Assembly: GCA_018266055.1 (NCBI GenBank)
Contig: JAFDYT010000017.1
Location: forward strand, 1-64,000
DNA length: 64,000 bases
Origin: Bacteroidota bacterium
Lineage (GTDB): Bacteria; Bacteroidota; Bacteroidia; Cytophagales; Cyclobacteriaceae
Direction: 5' to 3'
Part shown: positions 53,039-61,165 of the stretch, piece after piece
Numbering within the stretch: the first letter of the stretch is position 1
Layout: each line of letters begins with the position of its first letter
Program-made: the position numbers and the translations under genes
The notes under the pieces: generated by a model
The model's input: only the letters and a program-made list of their open reading frames with translations
Told to the model about the DNA's origin: nothing
Databases searched by the model: none

Positions 53039-53977
53039 ATGAAAATTTACCATAGCCTCGATGATTTTTCAGCCCTGCGCAATGCTGTGGTAACCAGTGG
53101 CACCTTCGATGGCGTGCACTTAGGGCACCAGAAGATTGTGCACAGACTAAAAGAGATCGCCGCACGCACATCCGGAGAAACCGTAGTCATCACTTTTTGG
53201 CCGCATCCTCAGATGGTCCTTCACCCCGAAAAAACGTCGCTGAAGTTGCTGAATACATTCGAAGAAAAAGCAGACTTGCTAAAGCACGAAGGTGTACAGC
53301 ATCTGCTTCGAATTCCGTTCACAAAAGAATTTTCGATGATCAGTTCGCTGGAGTTTATTCAGAAGATCCTTGTGGAAACGATCGGGACCAAAACGCTGGT
53401 AATAGGCTATGACCATCGGTTTGGCCATAATCGCGAAGGAAGCTTTGAGCAGCTAAAGCTAAATGCTCCGAGTTATGGTTTTGAAGTGGAAGAGATATCG
53501 CGGCAAGATGTAGACCATATCAGCGTGAGTTCTTCAAAAATCCGGGAAGCACTAGCCAAGACCGACGTGGAGACGGCCACTCAGCTTTTGGGTCGCCCCT
53601 ATTCACTCACCGGACAAGTGGTGAAAGGCGATCAGCTCGGACGCGTATTGGGCTACCCGACGGCCAATATTGAAATAGATTCATTGTATAAGCTAATTCC
53701 TGCCGATGGCATTTACGCGGTAAGCGTCGCGCATGAAAACAGAATTTATAAAGGCATGCTATATATCGGTCCACGACCTACCGTCAATGGAACGAAGCGA
53801 GTCATTGAGGTGAATATTTTTGAATTCGATAAAGAGATTTACGGAGAAAGTATCACCCTGAATTTTCACCAATGGCTGCGAGGCGATAAAAAATTTGATG
53901 GCCTTGAAGGCCTGAAGCAACAATTGCATCTGGACAAGCTCGATTCACTAAAAGTGTTGGAAGCATTACCTTTATAG
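53039..53977 (+). CDS. ribF: Bifunctional riboflavin kinase/FAD synthetase
   Basis: The protein has 312 residues. The N-terminal FAD synthetase domain (1-180) has '[17 protein letters not shown]' (the GxFDGxHxGH nucleotide-binding motif), '[13 protein letters not shown]' and '[14 protein letters not shown]'. The C-terminal flavokinase domain (185-305) has '[14 protein letters not shown]' (the PTAN motif), 'DGIYAVSV' and '[20 protein letters not shown]'. It converts riboflavin to FMN and FAD. The upstream truB and downstream CoA transferase are on the same strand. Its position after truB is common in the phylum. Confidence 0.96.
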   Translation: MKIYHSLDDFSALRNAVVTSGTFDGVHLGHQKIVHRLKEIAARTSGETVVITFWPHPQMVLHPEKTSLKLLNTFEEKADLLKHEGVQHLLRIPFTKEFSMISSLEFIQKILVETIGTKTLVIGYDHRFGHNREGSFEQLKLNAPSYGFEVEEISRQDVDHISVSSSKIREALAKTDVETATQLLGRPYSLTGQVVKGDQLGRVLGYPTANIEIDSLYKLIPADGIYAVSVAHENRIYKGMLYIGPRPTVNGTKRVIEVNIFEFDKEIYGESITLNFHQWLRGDKKFDGLEGLKQQLHLDKLDSLKVLEALPL

Positions 53978-53981
53978 GGCT

Positions 53982-54677
53982 ATGATAAACAAACGCGTAC
54001 TAAATGCAGACGAGGCCGTTAGGGATATTCCCGACCACGCCACGCTCATGCTCGGAGGATTTGGCCTGTGCGGTATTCCTGAAAATTGCATCGCTGCCTT
54101 ATTAAAAAAAGGCGTCAAAGGGCTAACATGTATTTCCAATAATGCGGGTGTAGATGATTTTGGCATTGGTCTACTTTTAAAGACCCGCCAGGTAAAGAAA
54201 ATGATCTCGTCTTACGTGGGAGAAAATGCAGAATTCGAGCGCCAGCTTTTGAGCGGAGAGCTTGAAGTTGAACTCATCCCGCAAGGAACACTGGCCGAGC
54301 GCGTTCGTACAGGTGGCGCAGGTATCCCGGCCTTTTTTACGCCCGCCGGCGTTGGTACTGAAGTTGCAGTCGGAAAAGAGACCCGGGAATTCGACGGAAA
54401 GACCTACTTGATGGAAAGTTGGCTCCGGTCTGACTTCTCGCTGGTGAAAGCCTGGAAAGGCGATACTTCGGGTAATCTGATTTACAGAGGCACGGCACGC
54501 AATTTCAATCCCATGATGGCCACGGCTGGTAAAATTACCATCGCTGAGGTGGAAGAACTGGTACCTGTGGGAAGCCTTGATCCAAACGAAATTCACACTC
54601 CCGGCATTTACGTGCACAGGATATTTCAGGGAGTAGGTTATGAGAAGAGAATAGAACAACGCACCATTTCCAAATAG
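53982..54677 (+). CDS. 3-oxoacid CoA-transferase, subunit A
   Basis: The protein has 231 residues. It has the SCOT/AtoD-type alpha subunit pattern: '[47 protein letters not shown]', '[37 protein letters not shown]' and a C-terminal '[21 protein letters not shown]'. With subunit B (10 bases downstream) it moves CoA between succinyl-CoA or another acyl-CoA and a 3-oxoacid such as acetoacetate. The pair is similar to scoA/scoB, but the substrate cannot be fixed from sequence. The gene starts 4 bases after the ribF stop and is probably co-transcribed with it. Confidence 0.93.
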   Translation: MINKRVLNADEAVRDIPDHATLMLGGFGLCGIPENCIAALLKKGVKGLTCISNNAGVDDFGIGLLLKTRQVKKMISSYVGENAEFERQLLSGELEVELIPQGTLAERVRTGGAGIPAFFTPAGVGTEVAVGKETREFDGKTYLMESWLRSDFSLVKAWKGDTSGNLIYRGTARNFNPMMATAGKITIAEVEELVPVGSLDPNEIHTPGIYVHRIFQGVGYEKRIEQRTISK

Positions 54678-54686
54678 TCAAAGAGT

Positions 54687-55346
54687 ATGCTAGACAAAAT
54701 TGGAATAGCCAAACGAATCGCACAGGAAGTGCGCGACGGCATGTACATCAACCTCGGTATTGGCATCCCTACCCTGGTGGCCAATTACATTCCTAAAAAC
54801 ATTAACGTAGTGTTGCAATCAGAAAATGGGTTGCTGGGCATTGGGCCTTTTCCTAAAGATGATCAGGTTGACGCTGACCTGATCAACGCAGGTAAGCAAA
54901 CCATCACGATGATGCCGGGAAGTGCGCTCTTTTCTTCCGCCGAAAGCTTCGGAATGATTCGAAGTGGCAAGGTAGATTTAACCATTTTAGGCGCGATGGA
55001 AGTCTCAGAAAACGGAGATATCGCCAACTGGAAAGTACCGGGTAAAATGGTAAAGGGTATGGGTGGGGCCATGGATCTAGTGGCGTCTGCCAAGCACATC
55101 ATAGTGGCCATGCAGCATTGTAGTAAAGAAGGAGCCTCCAAGTTGCTGAAGAATTGCTCGCTGCCAATCACCGGTCTGCGCTGTGTAAAAAGAATAGTAA
55201 GTGACATGGCTGTGCTCGATGTAGTGCCTGGCGTTGGATTCAAATTATTGGAAAGAGCTCCGGGAGTTTCTACGGAAGAAATCAAAAATGCTACGGAAGG
55301 AAAACTTTTGATCGATGGCAATATTCCAGAGATGACATTAAACTAA
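54687..55346 (+). CDS. 3-oxoacid CoA-transferase, subunit B
   Basis: The protein has 219 residues, the beta subunit of the CoA transferase. The catalytic Glu is in 'VVLQSENGLLGIGPFP'; it forms the glutamyl-CoA thioester in this family. 'GMYINLGIGIPTLVANYIPKNI', 'DLINAGKQTITMMPGSALFSSAESFGMIRSGKVDLTILGAMEVS' and 'WKVPGKMVKGMGGAMDLV' complete the signature. It works as a heterodimer or heterotetramer with the protein encoded upstream. No thiolase or dehydrogenase lies nearby that would show whether the pair serves ketone-body use or branched-chain catabolism. Confidence 0.93.
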   Translation: MLDKIGIAKRIAQEVRDGMYINLGIGIPTLVANYIPKNINVVLQSENGLLGIGPFPKDDQVDADLINAGKQTITMMPGSALFSSAESFGMIRSGKVDLTILGAMEVSENGDIANWKVPGKMVKGMGGAMDLVASAKHIIVAMQHCSKEGASKLLKNCSLPITGLRCVKRIVSDMAVLDVVPGVGFKLLERAPGVSTEEIKNATEGKLLIDGNIPEMTLN

Positions 55347-55370
55347 ATGAGTAGTACTAAATAATAACCG

Positions 55371-55703
55371 ATGAAGGAATCAGAAATCATTTTTAAAATT
55401 GAATTAGATCAAAATAATATTCCTGAGAAGATACTTTGGAATGCAACTGATAAACCTGAAGCTGGTTTTTCTGAATCTAAGTCAATTAGTCTTGCCTTGT
55501 GGGATCATGAACAGAAAAATACCCTTCGAATTGATTTGTGGACCAAAGAGATGCCGGTCAACGAAATGAAGCGATTTTACATCGATTGCCTCGGCGGACT
55601 GGCCCAGAGTTTACTTACATCAACTGGCGACGAAATAATGAGCCAGGAAATCAACTTACTTTGCGAAAAACTGGCCGAGCGCGTCAGAAAGAGCGAATCA
55701 TAA
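55371..55703 (+). CDS. gldC: Gliding motility protein GldC
   Basis: The protein has 110 residues with no signal peptide. It matches GldC: 'SEIIFKIELDQNNIPEKILWNATD', 'SKSISLALWDHEQKNTLRIDLWTKEMPVNEMKRFYIDCLGGLAQSL' and the helical end 'INLLCEKLAERV'. GldC is a small cytoplasmic protein tied to gliding motility in Flavobacterium, where it is helpful rather than essential, but it also occurs in non-gliding Bacteroidota, so its presence alone does not prove motility. Here it stands after the CoA transferase genes, with no gldB beside it, and ends before the promoter of the next TonB receptor. Confidence 0.9.
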   Translation: MKESEIIFKIELDQNNIPEKILWNATDKPEAGFSESKSISLALWDHEQKNTLRIDLWTKEMPVNEMKRFYIDCLGGLAQSLLTSTGDEIMSQEINLLCEKLAERVRKSES

Positions 55704-55740
55704 ATTCGCAATCGTTTTCGTAAAAAGTAAACATCAAACG

Positions 55741-55770
55741 TTTGTTTTAACCCATTTTCTTGTAGATTTA
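55741..55770 (+). promoter_or_regulatory. Promoter of the TonB receptor gene
   Basis: TTTG (55741-55744), an 18-nt spacer and TAGATTTA (55763-55770), one mismatch from TAnnTTTG, 20 nt before the ATG. The TTTG is part of a 10-bp palindrome, CAAACGTTTG (55735-55744), a possible operator. Confidence 0.4.
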
Positions 55771-55790
55771 GGAGATAAATTAATTTCTCT

Positions 55791-58553
55791 ATGAATAAAT
55801 TCTACATGAAAATGCTCTTGCCTTTGCTACTACTGGCAGGGTCGGCACAGCTTCTCGCACAGTCCGTTATTTCCGGAACCGTGAAAGACGGAAGCACTCA
55901 GGAAACACTTGCCGGTGTTAACATAGTGGTGAAAGGAAAGGTGGTCGGAACCATTACAGATTCCGATGGAAAATACACCTTGAAGGTAGCTCAGGCTCCC
56001 CCGTTCACGCTTACGTTTTCTTTCATCGGCTTTCGTACACAGGAAGTTGAAATAAAAGAAGCCAACACTACGTATGACCTTACTATGGAGGAGGAATCCT
56101 TACTTGGTCAGGAAGTGGTTGTTTCTGCATCACGTGTGGAAGAAAACATTTTGAAGTCGCCTGTCACGATTGAAAAGCTGGACATCATTGCAATCAAGCA
56201 AACAGCTACTCCTGATTTCTTTGATGCCCTGGCCAATACCAAAGGCGTTCAGGTAAATAATGGTAGTTTAAATTTCACGGCGGTAAACACCCGTGGGTTT
56301 GCCACTATCGCAAATACTCGTTTCGTGCAGTGGGTAGACGGAATGGATACACAGGCTCCTCTTCTAAACTTCCCCACGGGTTCTATTATGGGATTGGGCG
56401 AGCTTGACGCTGAAAGTCTTGAACTTATCCCCGGTGCTGCATCTGCACTCTATGGTCCTAATGCCTTCAACGGTATCATGATCATGAAAAGCAAAAGCCC
56501 GTTTGAATATCAGGGTTTCAGCGCTCAGGTAAAACAAGGAATCACAAGCTCTAATGCAGGCGGCTCCAATCCTTACGGAATGTACAGCGCTCGTTTTGCA
56601 CATGCTTTCAACGACAAGTTTGCTTTCAAAGTAAACTTCTCTTACATGAAAGCAACCGACTGGACGGCCAACGATTACAAGACTGATCGGATCAATCCTT
56701 CGTCAACTATCGATTTGAGCAGCAGCACCAATTTTGACGGCCTCAATAAATACGGCGACGAAGCAAAATTCGATGTACCTATTGGAGGCCCTTTTGGAAC
56801 GCTGCATTTGGCCAGAACAGGTTTCAAAGAAAGTGTTCTTCTGGATAATCGTGACGCAACTACCATCAAAGGTGATGCTGCAGTTCACTACAGAATCAGT
56901 GACAAAGTTGAATTGATCGGAGCTTACCGTTACGGCGGTGGTAACAGCCTTTATCAGGGCCAAGCAAAATATGCGCTGCGTGGTTTCAATCAGCAGTTCT
57001 TTAAACTCGAATTGAAAGGCGACAACTTCTTTGTTCGCGGCTATCTTTCAGCAACGGATGCTGGTAAGTCTTACAACATGGATGCCCTTGGCGCTTACAC
57101 CAACGAAGCCATGAGCGCAACAGCTACACAATGGGCTCCTGAATACGCGCAGACTTATGTGCTTGCCATGCAAGGTTACGTTTCGGGTGTTCCTGCCGGA
57201 AATGCCACCGCAGCGCATGCGGCAGCCAGAGCCTATGCAGACCGTAACATATTTGATTCAAACGGAAACATCACTTCAGCCACACAAACAGCCATTAACA
57301 CCGTAAGAAGTAATTTCTTCCAAAAGAATCCGGCAGGTGCTTCTTTCTATGACAATTCGAAATTGTGGCACGGAGAATTTTACTATAATTTCAAACAAGT
57401 AAAATGGGCCGAAGTAATTGCAGGCGGTAATTTCAGACAATACAGCTTGTACTCTAACGCTACCATCTTCGATGAAGCGCCAGTGGATCCGAACAATCCA
57501 AAGCGTATTTTCATTAATCAATATGGCGTTTATACCCAGATCTCTAAGACACTCGCTGAAAAACTAAAGCTTACCGGATCGATCCGTTACGACAAGAGCG
57601 ACAATTTCGACGGACATTTCACTCCCCGGATTTCAGCAGTATATTCATTCACTCAAAATCATAACATCCGCGCAAGCTTCCAGACTGGTTTCCGCAACCC
57701 GGATACACAAGCCCAGTACATCTTCTTCAACAACCCTACAGGAATTCTTTTGGGTGGTGTACCTGGCAATGCATCACGTTACGGAATTTATAACGGTGGC
57801 GCGTGGACTCAGGCATCCTACAATGCCTTCAAGGCTGCTGGTGGTACTATTGATCCATCGACTGGTGCCATTACCGCCAACCCTGGAAACGTGACGTTGG
57901 AAACAGCCAATGTTTCGTATGTAAAACCTGAGCAATTATGGTCGTACGAAGTGGGTTACAAGGGAGTTATCGCTACTAAATTGTTAGTGGACCTTAACTA
58001 CTATTATTCTTCTTACACCAATTTTCTTGGTGAGCAATATGTAGTTAGCAAAACAGCAACTACCCATCAAGGAAGTACAATAAATGCCGGTTCGCTCTGG
58101 TATCCTTATACGAATTCTCCTTACACCCTCACGTCTCAGGGGGTTGGCTTGGGCTTGACTTACAATCTTCCAAAGAACTTCGTATTGACAGGAAATTATA
58201 ATTACGCTTCATTCTCGGGTCAGACCTCTTCCGATTTCCAGGCGAACTTTAATACACCTCAAAACCGCTACAGCGTGGGTTTAGGAAATCGTAAGCTGAT
58301 GAAAAATCTTGGCGCTAATGTTAACTTCCGTTATCAGGACAAGTTCAAGTGGGAATCGTCCTATGGTATTGCTGATATCGGCGCATATGGAGTGCTCGAT
58401 GCCCAACTGAGCTACAAAGTAAGTGCGATGAAATCCGTATTCAAGATTGGAGGAACAAACCTGGGAGGAGGCGATTACCGCACCAACTTTGGCGCGCCCT
58501 TCATCGGCCAGATGTACTATGTTTCAATCACGTTTGATGAATTCTTGAAATAA
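55791..58553 (+). CDS. TonB-dependent receptor with carboxypeptidase-like domain
   Basis: The protein has 920 residues with a signal peptide (LLPLLLLAGSAQLLAQS). It has a carboxypeptidase-like domain (about 25-105, 'VISGTVKDGSTQETLAGVNI'), a TonB-box-like 'LGQEVVVSASRVEENI', a plug ('NTRGFATIANTRFVQWVDGM', 'LELIPGAASALYGPNAFNGI') and a barrel ending 'MYYVSITFDEFLK', without the terminal aromatic. Compared with SusC proteins it lacks the long extra N-terminal segment and its plug is of a different subtype. The downstream gene, 13 bases away, encodes an SGNH-hydrolase lipoprotein in the place where SusD would be, so the two probably form a receptor-lipoprotein unit. The substrate may be an ester-bearing compound (inference). 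Confidence 0.92.
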   Translation: MNKFYMKMLLPLLLLAGSAQLLAQSVISGTVKDGSTQETLAGVNIVVKGKVVGTITDSDGKYTLKVAQAPPFTLTFSFIGFRTQEVEIKEANTTYDLTMEEESLLGQEVVVSASRVEENILKSPVTIEKLDIIAIKQTATPDFFDALANTKGVQVNNGSLNFTAVNTRGFATIANTRFVQWVDGMDTQAPLLNFPTGSIMGLGELDAESLELIPGAASALYGPNAFNGIMIMKSKSPFEYQGFSAQVKQGITSSNAGGSNPYGMYSARFAHAFNDKFAFKVNFSYMKATDWTANDYKTDRINPSSTIDLSSSTNFDGLNKYGDEAKFDVPIGGPFGTLHLARTGFKESVLLDNRDATTIKGDAAVHYRISDKVELIGAYRYGGGNSLYQGQAKYALRGFNQQFFKLELKGDNFFVRGYLSATDAGKSYNMDALGAYTNEAMSATATQWAPEYAQTYVLAMQGYVSGVPAGNATAAHAAARAYADRNIFDSNGNITSATQTAINTVRSNFFQKNPAGASFYDNSKLWHGEFYYNFKQVKWAEVIAGGNFRQYSLYSNATIFDEAPVDPNNPKRIFINQYGVYTQISKTLAEKLKLTGSIRYDKSDNFDGHFTPRISAVYSFTQNHNIRASFQTGFRNPDTQAQYIFFNNPTGILLGGVPGNASRYGIYNGGAWTQASYNAFKAAGGTIDPSTGAITANPGNVTLETANVSYVKPEQLWSYEVGYKGVIATKLLVDLNYYYSSYTNFLGEQYVVSKTATTHQGSTINAGSLWYPYTNSPYTLTSQGVGLGLTYNLPKNFVLTGNYNYASFSGQTSSDFQANFNTPQNRYSVGLGNRKLMKNLGANVNFRYQDKFKWESSYGIADIGAYGVLDAQLSYKVSAMKSVFKIGGTNLGGGDYRTNFGAPFIGQMYYVSITFDEFLK

Positions 58554-58566
58554 GCCATTGATAACT

Positions 58567-60129
58567 ATGAAAACAATAAATATACGTCAACTCATTGCCT
58601 TGACCCTTGGGGCAAGCCTCATCATTTCTTGCAAGCAAGAAGTGATCACGCTAAAACAACAGACGACCACCACAACCCCTGTGACCGGAACAAAAGGGAG
58701 TGCCGATTTTTCTAAATTCGTTTCAATTGGAAATTCTTTGACCGCGGGCTATCAGGCTGGAGCTTTGTTTACCAATGGCCAGGCTAATTCTTTTCCATTG
58801 ATACTTTCCAAGCAATTCAGCATTGCTCAAGGCTCGACGATTACGTTCAACCAGCCGGATATCAACTCAGTAAATGGATTCAACTCATCCTACTCTAATA
58901 TTGGTTCAGGGATAATCCGTGGAAGACTTGTTTTATTTGCTGCTGATGGAGTGCAGGCGCATGCAGTGCCCACTCCAGCCGGCGCCCCAGGTGTACCCGC
59001 ACCTTATAATACTGCCGATGTTCCTACTCCTTACACAGGGGACAAATCAAAACTCAATAATTTTGGTGTACCAGGAATTTTGTTGGGGCAAGTGCTGGAT
59101 CCCCGCACCGGTGGACCGTCAAACACGGTTTACTACAACGGGCTATACGCGCGATTTGCCACCAACCCAGGAACATCTACCATACTTGGTGACGCTATGG
59201 CTACACAGCCAACCTTTTTTACTTTTGATTTGGGTAACAATGATGTACTAGGGTATGCCACCACAGGTGGAGATGGTTCAATTCCATTAACTCCAAAAGA
59301 TAATTTTCAGGCTTACTACGGAGCGGCCATAAGCACTCTTATGGGAGGCACCTCATGTAAAGGAGTGGTAAGTACCATTCCTAACGTTACAACAATTCCT
59401 TTTTTCTATACCGTGAAGTGGAATGCCATTCCGCTGGATGCTGCAACAGCTTCGACTGTAACATCTAATCTTGCCAATAATTACAATGCGTTCCTTGCTG
59501 GAATGAAACAGGCAGGTGTTATTACCGCTGCTGAAGTTACCAAGAGGACGTTGACATATACCGCTGGTCAGAATGCTATACTGATCAATGACGAAACGCT
59601 CACCGATCTAACTCCGTATATGGCTGGACCGTACGCAGGCTTACTTCCTTATGCAATGGCGCGCCAAACTACGTCTTCAGACCTAATCCCATTGACTGCT
59701 GGAGGCATACTTGGAACGTTGGTTAATAACAATCCTCAGTTGGTGAATGGCGTGACTGTTCCACTCGCAGACAAATATGCATTGATTCCTTCCGAGATCT
59801 CCGCGATATTAACTGCCACCGCAGACTTCAACAGCATCATTACTACAACAGCGGCGGGCTTCCCTGACCGTATCGCGGTAGCCGATGTAAATGCAGCATT
59901 TACAAGTTTCGTGACGAGTCAGGTGATTGTTGCGGACGGTGTGGCAATTACTCCTAACTTCACTCCTCCTACAGGTGCATTCTCAGAAGACGGCGTCCAC
60001 CCCAACAGTCGTGGGTATGCCTACATGGCCAACATATTTATCGACGCTATCAATGCAAAATTTGGTGCGACGGTTCCTCATGCAAGCCTTGCTGATTACA
60101 GTGGCGTAGGATTGCCACTGGTACCTTAA
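58567..60129 (+). CDS. SGNH/GDSL hydrolase-like lipoprotein
   Basis: The protein has 520 residues from the ATG at 58567, with a lipoprotein signal (LIALTLGASLIISCKQE). SGNH blocks are visible: block I 'FVSIGNSLTAGYQAG' (Ser nucleophile within GNS), block III 'FDLGNNDVLGYA' (Asn in GNND) and block V 'FSEDGVHPNSRGYAYMANIF' (Asp and His of DxxH). The middle third is long and Thr/Ala-rich. It should be an outer membrane lipoprotein esterase or lipase-like enzyme. It is co-transcribed with the TonB receptor before it and ends at a strong terminator. Confidence 0.87.
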   Translation: MKTINIRQLIALTLGASLIISCKQEVITLKQQTTTTTPVTGTKGSADFSKFVSIGNSLTAGYQAGALFTNGQANSFPLILSKQFSIAQGSTITFNQPDINSVNGFNSSYSNIGSGIIRGRLVLFAADGVQAHAVPTPAGAPGVPAPYNTADVPTPYTGDKSKLNNFGVPGILLGQVLDPRTGGPSNTVYYNGLYARFATNPGTSTILGDAMATQPTFFTFDLGNNDVLGYATTGGDGSIPLTPKDNFQAYYGAAISTLMGGTSCKGVVSTIPNVTTIPFFYTVKWNAIPLDAATASTVTSNLANNYNAFLAGMKQAGVITAAEVTKRTLTYTAGQNAILINDETLTDLTPYMAGPYAGLLPYAMARQTTSSDLIPLTAGGILGTLVNNNPQLVNGVTVPLADKYALIPSEISAILTATADFNSIITTTAAGFPDRIAVADVNAAFTSFVTSQVIVADGVAITPNFTPPTGAFSEDGVHPNSRGYAYMANIFIDAINAKFGATVPHASLADYSGVGLPLVP

Positions 60130-60145
60130 TCGGAATCAAATGAAT

Positions 60146-60172
60146 AAAAAAAAGGGCTTCGGCCCTTTTTTT
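60146..60172. terminator. Bidirectional Rho-independent terminator
   Basis: AAAAAAAAGGGC-TTCG-GCCCTTTTTTTT: a GGGC/GCCC stem closed by a TTCG tetraloop and flanked by A-run and T-run, so it works on both strands. It separates the SGNH gene (plus) from metF (minus), whose stop is 4 bases beyond. Confidence 0.93.
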
Positions 60173-60175
60173 ATT

Positions 60176-61132
60176 TTAGAATAGTTGCTTCGCTATTTTA
60201 TAAATAGGATCAGATTTTCCCATCGAATAAAAATGCAGTGTAGGAACACCGAATTTGATCAGTTCCTTTGACTGCTTAATCGCCCACTCAATGCCTACTT
60301 GTTTCACGGCTACGTTATCCTTGCACTTTTCAATTTCATCAGCCAATTCTTCAGGTAAATCGATATGAAAAATAGTAGGCAGTATGTTCGCTTGTGTCTT
60401 TGCGGTAATAGGCTTTATCCCCGGAATGATCGGCACATTAATCCCAGCCTCCCGGCATTTCCCGACAAACTCAAAATATTTCTCGTTGTTGAAAAACATT
60501 TGCGTGACAATGTACTGAGCCCCAAGATCAACTTTGTGTTTTAAAAATTTGAGATCGGTTTTCAGATTGGGGGCAGAGAAATGCTTTTCTGGATAGCCTG
60601 AAACTCCGATACAAAAATTGGTAGGCGCAGCGCTCTCCAAATCCTCGTCGATGAACTTTCCACTGTTCATGTTCACAATTTGTCCAACCAATTCAGAAGC
60701 ATATTTGTGACCATCAGGGTCTGGCACAAAACGTGCCTCGGTCTTGATTGCATCTCCTTGTAGCGCCAACACATTATCGATTCCTAAAAAATGCAAATCG
60801 ATCAGTGCATTCTCCGTTTCCTCGCGGGTAAAGCCACCACATATGATATGCGGCACGGTATCTACTTTATATCGGTTTTGAATCGCCGCACAAATTCCAA
60901 CAGTACCGGGGCGCTTGCGCGTGGATCGCTTTTCTAGTAATCCGTTTTCCTTTTTTTTGTACACATACTCTTCGCGATGGTAAGTAACATCAATGAATGG
61001 AGGTTTGAATTCCATCAGCGGATCAATGTTGTCGAACAAGGACTTGATATTTTCTCCTTTCAGCGGCGGAAGAATCTCAATGCTGAACAGGGTTTTTCCT
61101 TTGGCGTTTTCTATATGTTCGGTTACTTTCAT
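60176..61132 (-). CDS. metF: 5,10-methylenetetrahydrofolate reductase
   Basis: The protein has 318 residues, a cytoplasmic flavoenzyme that reduces methylene-THF to methyl-THF, the methyl donor for MetH. The pattern is typical: 'LFSIEILPPLKGENI' with the catalytic Glu, 'FIDVTYHREEYVYKKKENG', 'VPHIICGGFTREETENALIDLHFLGIDNVLALQGD', 'LGAQYIVTQMFFNNEKYFEF' and 'GVPTLHFYSMGKSDPIYKIAKQL'. Bacteroidota MetF carries the short insert 'YKKKENGLLEKRSTRKRPGT' near the N-terminus, present here. It lies 33 bases after the metH gene on the same strand, so the methionine genes form an operon. Confidence 0.96.
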   Translation of the reverse strand: MKVTEHIENAKGKTLFSIEILPPLKGENIKSLFDNIDPLMEFKPPFIDVTYHREEYVYKKKENGLLEKRSTRKRPGTVGICAAIQNRYKVDTVPHIICGGFTREETENALIDLHFLGIDNVLALQGDAIKTEARFVPDPDGHKYASELVGQIVNMNSGKFIDEDLESAAPTNFCIGVSGYPEKHFSAPNLKTDLKFLKHKVDLGAQYIVTQMFFNNEKYFEFVGKCREAGINVPIIPGIKPITAKTQANILPTIFHIDLPEELADEIEKCKDNVAVKQVGIEWAIKQSKELIKFGVPTLHFYSMGKSDPIYKIAKQLF

Positions 61133-61165
61133 TTCAAAATGGATTTCAACAAGTAAAACAATTTA

